Notes under the pieces: model-generated
What the model was told of the DNA's origin: nothing
What the model saw: only the letters and a program-made list of their open reading frames with translations
The model's database searches: none
Program-made: the position numbers and the translations under genes
Assembly (NCBI GenBank): GCA_002315885.1
Contig: DCIO01000030.1
Coordinates: 1-16,648, forward strand
Direction: 5' to 3'
Length of the DNA stretch: 16,648 nt
Source: Lentisphaeria bacterium UBA1724
GTDB lineage: Bacteria > Verrucomicrobiota > Lentisphaeria > Oligosphaerales > Oligosphaeraceae
Shown here: positions 1 through 6,689 of the stretch, in pieces
How the letters are laid out: every line of letters starts with the position of its first letter
Position numbering within the stretch: the stretch's first letter is position 1

Positions 1-77
1 ACCTTGTGCTTTCTTCTCCACCGTTACTGCGGGAGGGGGGAGAACAGTCTATCATCAGGACGTTCGTAAACAGGGAT

Positions 78-141
78 GGGATAAATTTCGTGTTTTCATA
101 CACTTTTCTTGGGATAAATTTCGTGTTTTCATACACTTTTC
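78..141. repeat. Two-copy 31-bp direct repeat upstream of the HipA-like gene
   Basis: Two perfect 31-bp copies (78-108 and 111-141) are separated by TT, giving a 33-bp period. Each copy begins GGGATAAATTTCG and contains a small dyad GTGT-N6-ACAC followed by CTTTTC. The block ends about 135 bp before the preferred start codon of the HipA-like gene. A possible -10-like TATAAA lies at 158-163, with no convincing -35 at the right spacing. A tandem dyad before a HipA-type gene could be an operator, because hipBA-type loci are usually autoregulated through tandem operators. That role is inference: no repressor gene is visible in the window and the sequence is not the HipB TATCC-N8-GGATA site. Confidence 0.8.
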
Positions 142-275
142 CTGTGGGAGAATAAGATATAAAGTGCCTCGTAGGTGTTTTTTGGCCTTTCGCTATGTTC
201 CACAGGAAAAATAGCTTCGATACGATTACATTACGACGAAGCCCCGCAGATTGCCGGGGACGGATTAGCTGTCCT

Positions 276-1418
276 ATGAAATTCATATTGAAACAATATG
301 ATTACGAGTTACTCTCCTTCGATTTGCGAATGGAGGGGCTGGACGGCTTTGTCTGCAAAATTCTGGAAACGAATTCCGCCAATGCGCATTTGCTTCCCCT
401 GGGGGTGTCCCAGACGGATGAAGGTCTTCTTTCCTGGCTGAAATCCCGTGTCGTTCCGAAGAATCGTGAGTTTGTGGACAAGATTCTCTCGGTATATGGT
501 CTGAACCACAATAATATCCTGGGCATCATCAAGCTCTGCCTTGGATTATCTCTGAATGACAGCTACTGGATTATTCCTGAGGATTTTGATGGGAAATTTC
601 AGGATTACAATCTCTTTTCAAACAAGTTTGAGAAGGCATTGGCGCTGATTGCCTATACGGGCTATGGGAGCGTTCGTCCCAGTGCATTTTCTTCTTCTCC
701 GGAATTTACCACCAACGGCAATCTCCGTAAGGGCTGGCGCAGAATCAACGGGAAGATTTTTCTCTACAAGGGCGGGAGTTCTGGCGGTGCCAATACAGGG
801 AATGAGCCATATTCCGAGTTTTATGCCGCGCAGGTTGCGGCGCAAATGGGATTGAATCATATCCCGTATGGCCTTTCAAAATGGAAAGGTATTTTGTGTA
901 GCACCTGTGAACTCTTCACCGATGTCGACCACTCCTTTGTCTCTGTATGGCGATGCTTCCCCTCAATGAAATTTTCCGAAATCGCCAGCGCCTTGAAAGC
1001 CATGGGGGAGAGTTTCTATCAGCCATTCTGCGACATGGTGGTCTTTGATGCACTGACATGCAATACGGACCGACATTTGGGTAATTTCGGTTTGATGGTG
1101 GATAACAAAACAAACAAACCATACGCCTTTGCACCAATATTTGACAACGGACTGGCGCTTTTCCCTGCCGCCATGAGGGAGGATTTGGCAGACGTCGAAG
1201 CGTACGCCAAAAGTCGAATGCCCGTATTCGGGGCGTCTTTTGAGGAGTTGGCGGCGGCTTTTGCCACTGACCGCCAGCGCAAGCAACTCCGACAAATGCT
1301 CGAGTTCCGTTTTGTGCGAAATAAGAATTATAATTTGCCAGCCTGGCGACTAAGAATATTGGAAGAATTCCTGAAGCAACGAGCACGGACCCTGCTGGCT
1401 GTCACCACCAGGGGATAA
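276..1418 (+). CDS. HipA-like serine/threonine kinase-fold protein, no adjacent HipB
   Basis: The protein has 380 aa from the ATG at 276. An in-frame ATG at 195 would add 27 residues rich in Arg and Ser that do not look like part of the fold. The N-terminal 130 residues resemble the N-terminal region of lone HipA-like proteins of gut anaerobes (…LLPLGV…, …LGLSLNDSYWI…). A segment with SPEFTTNG, GWRR and YKGGSSGG (about residues 140-170) looks like the nucleotide-binding glycine-rich/lysine region. NEPYSEFYAAQVA follows. The catalytic loop CNTDRHLGNFG (about 262-272) and the metal-binding FDNG (about 289-292) match the HipA/CtkA kinase pattern. HipA kinases phosphorylate cytosolic substrates such as glutamyl-tRNA synthetase; the substrate here is unknown. 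No HipB-like helix-turn-helix gene is found upstream (1-275) or downstream. Strand and A/T-richer coding differ from the rest of the window, which suggests an accessory or acquired gene. Confidence 0.8.
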   Translation: MKFILKQYDYELLSFDLRMEGLDGFVCKILETNSANAHLLPLGVSQTDEGLLSWLKSRVVPKNREFVDKILSVYGLNHNNILGIIKLCLGLSLNDSYWIIPEDFDGKFQDYNLFSNKFEKALALIAYTGYGSVRPSAFSSSPEFTTNGNLRKGWRRINGKIFLYKGGSSGGANTGNEPYSEFYAAQVAAQMGLNHIPYGLSKWKGILCSTCELFTDVDHSFVSVWRCFPSMKFSEIASALKAMGESFYQPFCDMVVFDALTCNTDRHLGNFGLMVDNKTNKPYAFAPIFDNGLALFPAAMREDLADVEAYAKSRMPVFGASFEELAAAFATDRQRKQLRQMLEFRFVRNKNYNLPAWRLRILEEFLKQRARTLLAVTTRG

Positions 1419-1428
1419 GTCTTATACA

Positions 1429-1477
1429 TCCACAAAATACACAAAATTGTAGAACGCTTAGCGTTGTATCTTGTGGA
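1429..1477. terminator. Inverted repeat between convergent genes, possible bidirectional terminator
   Basis: The arms at 1429-1441 (TCCACAA-A-ATACA) and 1465-1477 (TGTAT-C-TTGTGGA) pair over 13 positions with a single mismatch. The loop contains a second small palindrome, AACGCT-T-AGCGTT (1453-1465), that competes with the inner stem. It starts 11 bp after the HipA-like stop and ends 10 bp before the MFS stop, so it sits between two converging genes. A T-rich stretch (GTCTTATTTATTT) follows on the plus strand. This fits a shared terminator, but the A/T-rich stem and the lack of a clean U-tract leave the function uncertain. Confidence 0.5.
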
Positions 1478-1487
1478 CTGGATTGTC

Positions 1488-2777
1488 TTATTTATTTCCT
1501 GTGTTTTTCAGGCGTGCGACGCACCAGAAGGCCAGTGTCAGGAAGGGCAGTGCCAGCAGGTTATAGAGTCGGTATTTGTCCATTGGCGAGTCTGCGCCGA
1601 AAGGCCAGTTCATTCTCTCGCTGGCCTTCAGCAGGATGGCATTCAGTGCGATGGCGAAGAGTCCCATGAGGGCACCATCCACCAGTGATACCAGGACGGA
1701 TACGGAAGTCTGGAGGCGTTCGGGGACGCACTGCAACAGATAGAGCCCCTTGCCATTCTCGGAGACTGCATCGGAGGCGCCCAGGATGATGCAGATGATT
1801 AGCACATAGACAAAGTGGTAGTCATTGGGTGCGATAATCCACAATGGTGCGGCGGAGGCATAGAGGAGGCAGCAGGTCATCAGTGCACGCTTGGCGCCCA
1901 GCCACTTGATGATGGGTGCGAAAGTCAGTCCCGTGATGGACTTCCCGATATAGACAATCAGGGTAAAGAGCAATGCCAAGCTATCGGGGACACCGTAACC
2001 GCGTTTCAAGGGCAGCACATACATGGTCAGTGTCATCATGGCACAGAGGTTCAGTGCGCTGCGGGCAAACACCATGCGACGAATGGCGTCGTTCCGGACA
2101 ATCTCCTTAAGGTCTCGGAAGAATGGCGTGGATGCGTGTTTTTTGACTGCGTCGGTTTCGTCAATGCGTGCCAAAAAATGTGATGCGGTGAATCCGCAGA
2201 GTGAGCCGAAAAGGATGGAGGCGAAGAGCATCCAGATGGAGTCATATCTCCACATGAGCAAATTGATGACAACCAGCGAGACCGATGCTGTGAGATAGAA
2301 GAGTCCGTTGCTGAAGCCTAGGAGTTTGCTGCGGGAGGACTCGTCGGTGATATTTCCGATGAGTGGTACGGACATGACCACGCCTGCGGAGCGGAAACCG
2401 TAGAAGAGGAAGGAGCCCAGGAGGATGCAGACGATGTTCAGAACTCGATTTCCGACGGGGTCCAGTTGATGCCATATCACACAGGATGCCACCAGCAGCG
2501 CGACGATATTCCGCGCTACCCAGCAGTATGACTGGGTCTTTGCGGCGCCCACGCGGGAGCAAATCCGTTTCCCTAGGGGCAGAAGCGCGTATCCGAAATA
2601 GATCATAGCGCCCAGGGCGGAGACTACCCAGTCTGGCATGCCGAGGCGCACTGCCAGCAGGGAGACCACGGTGTCCCCCAGGCACATGTAGGACACGCCA
2701 TTGATGGCGGTGTAGTAGCAGACATTCCGCTGACTACGGGCCATTTGCTCTTTGGTGAGCGGAGTCGAGTAGATCAT
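1488..2777 (-). CDS. Major facilitator superfamily (MFS) transporter
   Basis: The 429-aa inner-membrane protein is almost entirely hydrophobic segments separated by short charged loops, consistent with about 12 transmembrane helices in two halves. A larger polar cytoplasmic loop (about residues 203-232, DETDAVKKHAS…RDLKEIVRND) marks the centre. The loop after the second helix (GKRICSRVGAAK, about 69-80) occupies the place of the MFS motif A (GxxxDRxGRR-type) but is degenerate. The transported substrate cannot be told from the sequence. The start is the ATG at 2777, 18 bp after the stop of the rRNA methyltransferase gene, so the two are probably co-transcribed. No clear Shine-Dalgarno sequence precedes it. 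Confidence 0.85.
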   Translation of the reverse strand: MIYSTPLTKEQMARSQRNVCYYTAINGVSYMCLGDTVVSLLAVRLGMPDWVVSALGAMIYFGYALLPLGKRICSRVGAAKTQSYCWVARNIVALLVASCVIWHQLDPVGNRVLNIVCILLGSFLFYGFRSAGVVMSVPLIGNITDESSRSKLLGFSNGLFYLTASVSLVVINLLMWRYDSIWMLFASILFGSLCGFTASHFLARIDETDAVKKHASTPFFRDLKEIVRNDAIRRMVFARSALNLCAMMTLTMYVLPLKRGYGVPDSLALLFTLIVYIGKSITGLTFAPIIKWLGAKRALMTCCLLYASAAPLWIIAPNDYHFVYVLIICIILGASDAVSENGKGLYLLQCVPERLQTSVSVLVSLVDGALMGLFAIALNAILLKASERMNWPFGADSPMDKYRLYNLLALPFLTLAFWCVARLKNTGNK

Positions 2778-2795
2778 AGCGAAGTGGCGCGATGA

Positions 2796-3506
2796 TTATC
2801 TGAGAGCATAGAGGGCCAGTGCGGCGGCCACGCTGGCGTTGAGGGAGTTCACATGACCGCTTTGCGCAATGGCGCACACGTGGGTGGAATTCATCTTGAT
2901 GAACTGCCCCACACCCGCGTCTTCACCACCCACTACCAGAAGCAGCTTCTCTGGCTTGCTTGACGCCACGGCCTCCAGGGTGCTCTTGCCCGCGCCATCC
3001 AGCGCCGCAACCGTGTATCCTTCTTCCAACGCAATCTTCACATACTGGTTGCTGGAGCAATTCACCGCCACCTGCAGATATTCGCAGGCGCCTGCGGCGG
3101 TCTTTGCCACGGAAGGCATCACCAGCGCAGTTCCACTACGGGGCAGGAGGACATTCTTCCAGCCCAGGACTTCGCAGGTACGCATGATGGCGCCGATGTT
3201 TCGAGGGTCCTCGATATTATCCAGCAGGACCATCCGTGGGGCACCCAGGATTTCTGCGTAAGGAGTATAGGGGAATGCCTCGCACTCCGCCACCACGCCC
3301 TGGTTTTCACGGGTGCCGCAGGCCTCGCCGATTTCGGAGCGATTCCGCCAGGAGACGGGAATGCCGCGGTATTTGGCATCGGAGACCAGCTTCCTCATGC
3401 GGGGATTGGCTTCGGTGCCCTGGGCTGCATAGACGCCATAGATTTTGCGTCGACCTGCCAGGATGGCTTCGCTGACGGGGTTGATGCCGTAGAGAAATTC
3501 AGACAT
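2796..3506 (-). CDS. rlmB: TrmH/SpoU-family 23S rRNA (guanosine-2'-O-)-methyltransferase, RlmB-type
   Basis: The protein has 236 aa, close to the usual RlmB length of about 240-250. The N-terminal 75 residues fit the L30e-like substrate-binding domain (FLYGINPVSEAIL at the start, ENQGVVAE at 67-74). The C-terminal SPOUT knot domain has all three motifs: NIEDPRNIGAIMRTCEVLG (97-115), LLLVVGGEDAGV (188-199) and IAQSGHVNSLNASVAAAL (213-230). These form the S-adenosylmethionine pocket and dimer interface. RlmB methylates G2251 in the 23S peptidyl-transferase loop; TrmH-family paralogues with other targets cannot be excluded. Oddities are GGEDAG where GxEGxG is usual and IAQSG where IPMxG is usual. 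The start is the ATG at 3506, preceded by AAACC and no Shine-Dalgarno. The 145 bp upstream hold an A/T-rich TATTAT-containing stretch that could carry a promoter, but no matching -35 is evident. Confidence 0.88.
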   Translation of the reverse strand: MSEFLYGINPVSEAILAGRRKIYGVYAAQGTEANPRMRKLVSDAKYRGIPVSWRNRSEIGEACGTRENQGVVAECEAFPYTPYAEILGAPRMVLLDNIEDPRNIGAIMRTCEVLGWKNVLLPRSGTALVMPSVAKTAAGACEYLQVAVNCSSNQYVKIALEEGYTVAALDGAGKSTLEAVASSKPEKLLLVVGGEDAGVGQFIKMNSTHVCAIAQSGHVNSLNASVAAALALYALR

Positions 3507-3651
3507 GGTTTATCGTGTAAAAATGAGGTGAAGAGTTTTCGCGGAATTTCGGGCTATGTGGATAATATATTTTCGCCTGTATAAACCGCCGTCCATAAGG
3601 GGAGTTGTCTATGTAAATTATCCCCGTCGTTGATATGATTTTCAGGTGCGG

Positions 3652-4575
3652 TTATTTGTGTGCGTTGCGTTCCCAGAAGACGCCGTCTTCATATCCCTGG
3701 ATGGCGTGGGTGTGTTCCGCGTTTTCCAGTCGTTTCAGTGCCCAGCAGCAATACTCCGGATTGATTTCGATGCCCGCGAAATGCCGTCCTAGCTTTTTTG
3801 CGACGACGGCGGTGGTACCGCTTCCGAGGAATGGATCGAATACGAAATCACCTGGCTTTGAGCTTGCCAGGATGAGCTTCGCCAGAAGCTTTTCGGGCTT
3901 TTGGGTGGGATGGTCGGTATTTTCCGGCATGGACCAGAAGGGCACGGAGATGTCATCCCAGAAATTGGATGGGCAGGTGAGGCGGAAATTTCCTTGGGCA
4001 GTCTCTTGCCAGTCCTTCGGGAGGCCATTATCCCGATAGGGTGCGATGACACGCCGTTTGATTTTGACGGCATCGAGATTGAAATCATACTCTTTGTCCT
4101 TGGTGGCGAACCAGATGTCCTCGCAGGAATTCTTCCAGTTATCCTTTGCGCCGCGTCCTTTTTCCCGTTGCCAGGTGATACGGTTCTGGACATGGAGATA
4201 TTTTCGGAGAATCTGGTATTCCTGGACGGAACACTGCCAATCGCCGCAGAGGTACACCGACGCGCGGGGTTTCAGGATTTTCAAGAGCTTCGGGAACCAG
4301 GATTCCAGGTAGTCCAGGTATGCGTCATCGGATAGTCTGTGGAATTCCCGACCATGGAAGTCCTTCTGGAGATTGTAGGGCGGATCCAGGATGAGTAAAT
4401 CCACGAAATTTTCCGGGAGGGAATCCAGCACATCGAAGAGGTCGGCGTTGATGACCCGGTCGGTGAGGGAGGCAGGGGAGAGAATATCCTGTGCCGACAG
4501 CAGTGCCGCGGAGTAGTTCTGGCGCTCCTCTTCTGAGAGAGTCAGAGTTTTGTTTCGCGGGGCACGGGAAGGCAT
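3652..4575 (-). CDS. Site-specific DNA methyltransferase, beta class (probably N6-adenine), orphan
   Basis: The protein has 307 aa. The catalytic motif LILDPPYN (61-68) comes first. HPTQKPEKLLAKLILAS (222-238) follows, and the AdoMet-binding FDPFLGSGTT (246-255) is near the C-terminus. This order (motif IV before motif I) defines the beta class, and DPPY favours adenine-N6 over cytosine-N4 chemistry. The middle (NRITWQREKGRGAK, 131-144; NWKN; EDIW; SNFWDDISVPFWSM, 203-216) is the presumed target-recognition region. The recognition sequence cannot be deduced. No endonuclease or specificity subunit is adjacent; the neighbours are a UbiB-family gene and an rRNA methyltransferase. It is therefore either an orphan regulatory/protective methylase or a relic of a restriction-modification pair. 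The ATG at 4575 lies only 5 bp from repeat element A, so no ordinary ribosome-binding site is present. Confidence 0.88.
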   Translation of the reverse strand: MPSRAPRNKTLTLSEEERQNYSAALLSAQDILSPASLTDRVINADLFDVLDSLPENFVDLLILDPPYNLQKDFHGREFHRLSDDAYLDYLESWFPKLLKILKPRASVYLCGDWQCSVQEYQILRKYLHVQNRITWQREKGRGAKDNWKNSCEDIWFATKDKEYDFNLDAVKIKRRVIAPYRDNGLPKDWQETAQGNFRLTCPSNFWDDISVPFWSMPENTDHPTQKPEKLLAKLILASSKPGDFVFDPFLGSGTTAVVAKKLGRHFAGIEINPEYCCWALKRLENAEHTHAIQGYEDGVFWERNAHK

Positions 4576-4577
4576 AT

Positions 4578-4646
4578 TTCAATGCTTAATGCTTGATGCT
4601 TAATGCTTAATGTTGGAGGGGGAGGTATCCCCCTTGCCCCCTCTTT
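4578..4646 (-). repeat. Composite repeat element A (four heptads plus G/C hairpin), 69 bp
   Basis: On the plus strand it has four AATGCTT-type units (4581-4608, the third being GATGCTT) and a partial AATG, then a 32-bp core (4615-4646) that folds as AGGGGG-AGGTAT-CCCCCT. A second C-tract (CCCCCTC) could pair instead with GAGGGGG. The whole 69 bp is identical to element B at 6507-6575. Read in the direction of the flanking genes, the hairpin comes first and the heptads run up to 5 bp before the methyltransferase ATG at 4575. Confidence 0.95.
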
Positions 4647-4649
4647 CTA

Positions 4650-4674
4650 ATTCGGAATTCGGAATTCGGAATTG
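4650..4674. repeat. Second heptanucleotide tandem repeat (ATTCGGA x3)
   Basis: Three perfect ATTCGGA units (4650-4670) plus a partial ATTG directly follow element A. Element D has a decayed counterpart at 9982-10022 that also begins TAATTCGGAAT and ends GAATTG, so this block appears to belong to the same composite element. Heptanucleotide STRR repeats are known from cyanobacteria; whether these share an origin with those is unknown. Confidence 0.9.
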
Positions 4675-4686
4675 CAAAGGGACTCA

Positions 4687-4811
4687 AGGGACCTTATTCG
4701 GTATTGATTCCGCCTTTTGGAACCGCGCTTCAAAAGGCGGTACGGGCGTTCACACCGCCCAATTAGCGCACGGGCGTAAGCCCAAGTGCGCCGTTAGCGC
4801 CGCGGGTCCCT
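4687..4811. other. Nested inverted-repeat block, candidate structured RNA or mobile-element remnant
   Basis: Outer arms AGGGACC (4687-4693) and GGTCCCT (4805-4811) can close a multi-branch structure. Inside are CCGCCTTTTG/CAAAAGGCGG (4710-4719 with 4731-4740, a perfect 10-bp stem with an 11-nt loop), GGGCG/CGCCC (4744-4748 with 4756-4760), and a very stable hairpin at 4766-4791. That hairpin has outer stem GCGCAC/GTGCGC, inner stem GGGC/GCCC and a GTAA (GNRA-type) loop with an AA bulge. TTAGCGC occurs twice (4763-4769 and 4794-4800). No U-tract follows any stem on either strand, so it is not a simple intrinsic terminator. It begins 18 bp downstream of the UbiB-family stop. I do not recognise a named RNA class. 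Confidence 0.6.
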
Positions 4812-4828
4812 CCTGGGTTTACGGCGAA

Positions 4829-6502
4829 TCAGGAATTTCGGAGGAGGTCGATGACCAGGTATGCGGCCATGACGATGCCGATGATGAGTCCGATGGCGCC
4901 CAGAAGGGATACCTCACCCACCTTCGGAGGGAGATTGAAGGCGAGCAACAGGGTGGAATTGATAAGAATTCCCACGGTGAGGATGGCGGTGGTGCGCTGG
5001 GTATGTAGGCGGGTGGTCTTCCGCATGTAGTCCTCATATTGGGGAAATTCATGCTGGAAGGTCAGTTCGCCATCCAGAAGCTTTCCCGTGAATTTTCGGA
5101 TGTTCGCGGGAGTGCGGGAGGTCATGTCCAGCAAATCCAGGAAATCTTCGATGCGTTGGTGGAGGGATTTCTGGGGGCTGAATTGCTTGAAAGCCACTTC
5201 CTGCAGGGCGGGACGGAGTTGTTTTTCCAGGTCGTAGTCGGGATTCAGGATACGAATAAATCCGTCCACCGTCCCCAGTGCTTTCACCATCAGGTAGATA
5301 TGCGGACGCATGGCGATGCGGAGGCGATTGCAGACCACGTAGAGCTGCTGCAGTGCGCCGGGGACATCCAGCTGGCTCAAGGGACCATAGAAATACCGGT
5401 CCAGGAATTCCCCGACGACGCATTCCAGTTCGTCCAAATCGGGTTCTTCTTCGTATTCGCAGAGTCTCAGGAGTAGTTGTGCGGCATGCTGTTCGTTGCG
5501 TTCCAGGATACTGACCACAAAGCGGCAGAAGAGTGTGCGCTCTTCCTGGGTGATGCGGCCGCAGAGTCCGAAATCCAGATAGCAGATTTTGTTCCCTGGC
5601 AGCGAATAGACATTCCCAGGATGGGGATCCGCGTGGAAGAAGCCGTAGGTGAAAATCTGCTTGAGCATCAGCCCCGCAAAATTCTCCGTGAGCAAGACGG
5701 GGTCGTTGCCTTGCTGGCGGATGGCTTCAAGCTGGTCGATTTTGATGCCATCAATGCGCTCCATGGTCAGGACACGGTCACTGCAGAGCCCATCGTAGGC
5801 CTGGGGGACATGGATGCCGGGGTTATCCGCAAAATGCTGGGCAAAGCGCCGCATGTTTCCCTTTTCGTTGATATAGCTGACTTCCTCCAGAAGGGCGTCC
5901 CGGAAATGCCGCAGCACCCGCGGGAGCATCAAGAAGCGCAATTCGGGATTGTTGGCATGGACGTGGTCCGCCAGGAATACCAGCATGTTCATGTCGGAGC
6001 GGATTTCCTTGACGGCGCCTGGACGGAGGACTTTTACAAATACGTTCGTGCCGTCTTTCAGGCGGGCGCGGTGTCCCTGGGCCAGTGATGCGGCGGCGGT
6101 GGGAGTCTCATCGAATTCCAGATAGAGTTCTTCGATGGGCCTTCCCAAGTCTTCCTGAATGACTTGTTTGACCTGCTCAAAGGGGAAGGGCGCTACATGA
6201 TCCTGGAGCTTGGAGAGTTCTTTGGCGAAGTCAATGCCAACCAGGTCGGGACGGGTGGAGAGCATCTGCCCGACTTTGACATAGACGGGACCAAGTTCTT
6301 CTAGGGATTTGCGCAGGCGCTCCTGAAGGGTGAGGGTTTGACCGTCAACGGCAGAAGTGCGTTCCTTGCGACTGACGAAATGCCGCAACCGTCCAAAGAA
6401 CATGCCCAGACCATTCCGGAAGAATACACTAAGAATACGACGCATCCGCGCCATATTCGTGTACGCCCGATAGGTGGATAGGATGGGGTTGAGGAATTTC
6501 AT
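4829..6502 (-). CDS. AarF/UbiB/ABC1 atypical kinase-like membrane protein
   Basis: The protein has 557 aa from the ATG at 6502. A TTG at 6511 lies inside repeat element B and is a less likely start. UbiB-family signatures are present in order: the N-terminal KxGQ helix (VYVKVGQMLSTRPDL, about residues 74-88), the alanine-rich loop AAASLAQG (about 136-143; AQV is usual), the lysine strand NVFVKV, the catalytic loop HADPHPGN (about 290-297) and the metal-binding LDFG (about 309-312). Two hydrophobic helices at the C-terminus (about 505-523 and 533-553) match the family's membrane anchor. UbiB proteins are ATPases that support isoprenoid quinone biosynthesis or lipid trafficking; the partner lipid here is unknown. 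The gene is flanked by identical 69-bp direct repeats (elements A and B). It lies 187 bp downstream of gspE, so it may be expressed separately. Confidence 0.9.
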   Translation of the reverse strand: MKFLNPILSTYRAYTNMARMRRILSVFFRNGLGMFFGRLRHFVSRKERTSAVDGQTLTLQERLRKSLEELGPVYVKVGQMLSTRPDLVGIDFAKELSKLQDHVAPFPFEQVKQVIQEDLGRPIEELYLEFDETPTAAASLAQGHRARLKDGTNVFVKVLRPGAVKEIRSDMNMLVFLADHVHANNPELRFLMLPRVLRHFRDALLEEVSYINEKGNMRRFAQHFADNPGIHVPQAYDGLCSDRVLTMERIDGIKIDQLEAIRQQGNDPVLLTENFAGLMLKQIFTYGFFHADPHPGNVYSLPGNKICYLDFGLCGRITQEERTLFCRFVVSILERNEQHAAQLLLRLCEYEEEPDLDELECVVGEFLDRYFYGPLSQLDVPGALQQLYVVCNRLRIAMRPHIYLMVKALGTVDGFIRILNPDYDLEKQLRPALQEVAFKQFSPQKSLHQRIEDFLDLLDMTSRTPANIRKFTGKLLDGELTFQHEFPQYEDYMRKTTRLHTQRTTAILTVGILINSTLLLAFNLPPKVGEVSLLGAIGLIIGIVMAAYLVIDLLRNS

Positions 6503-6506
6503 TGAA

Positions 6507-6575
6507 TTCAATGCTTAATGCTTGATGCTTAATGCTTAATGTTGGAGGGGGAGGTATCCCCCTTGCCCCCTCTTT
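6507..6575 (-). repeat. Composite repeat element B, identical to element A
   Basis: It matches 4578-4646 at all 69 positions: four heptads (6510-6537, the third GATGCTT) and a hairpin core at 6544-6575, followed by a T-run. The heptads end 7 bp before the ATG of the UbiB-family gene at 6502. Elements A and B are direct repeats on either side of that gene, 1,929 bp apart start to start. Confidence 0.95.
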
Positions 6576-6578
6576 TTC

Positions 6579-6644
6579 AATGCTTAATGCGTAATGCTTA
6601 ATGCGTAATGAAGGAGGGGGAGGTATCCCCCTTGCCCCCTCTTT
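6579..6644 (-). repeat. Composite repeat element C, in tandem with element B
   Basis: Four heptads alternate AATGCTT and AATGCGT (6579-6606), then AATGAA, then the same 32-bp hairpin core as A and B (6613-6644) followed by a run of six T. The core is identical to A and B while the heptads have drifted, so the hairpin appears more constrained than the heptads. It lies just upstream (in gene direction) of element B. Confidence 0.93.
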
Positions 6645-6651
6645 TTTATGC

Positions 6652-6678
6652 ATTGGTCCTATTGGTCCTATTGGTCCT
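6652..6678. repeat. 9-bp minisatellite (ATTGGTCCT x3)
   Basis: Three perfect tandem copies of ATTGGTCCT are followed by a partial ATT. They lie between element C and the stop codon of gspE (6690-6692). A period of 9 keeps reading frame but no gene covers it. No function is apparent. Confidence 0.93.
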
Positions 6679-6689
6679 ATTCGAATCCC

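Noticed and set aside
195..275. Upstream start for the HipA-like gene at 195
   Set aside because: The extra 27 residues look like translated leader DNA, and the homologous N-terminal fold begins at the ATG at 276.
4756..4811. Integron attC site suggested by palindromes and TTAGC motifs
   Set aside because: The paired RYYYAAC and GTTRRRY core sites are not found at the ends, and there is no integrase or cassette structure in the window.
4610..5008. 132-codon plus-strand frame over repeat A and the structured block
   Set aside because: It translates repeats and inverted repeats and then runs antisense into the UbiB-family gene, with no domain.
4578..6644. CRISPR array
   Set aside because: Units are 7 bp without spacers and the larger copies are few and irregularly placed; no cas gene is present.
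6429..6653. 74-codon minus-strand frame through repeat elements B and C
   Set aside because: Its translation is just the heptad and hairpin repeats read twice (GARGIPPPP blocks) and it overlaps the UbiB-family start; it is not a credible gene.
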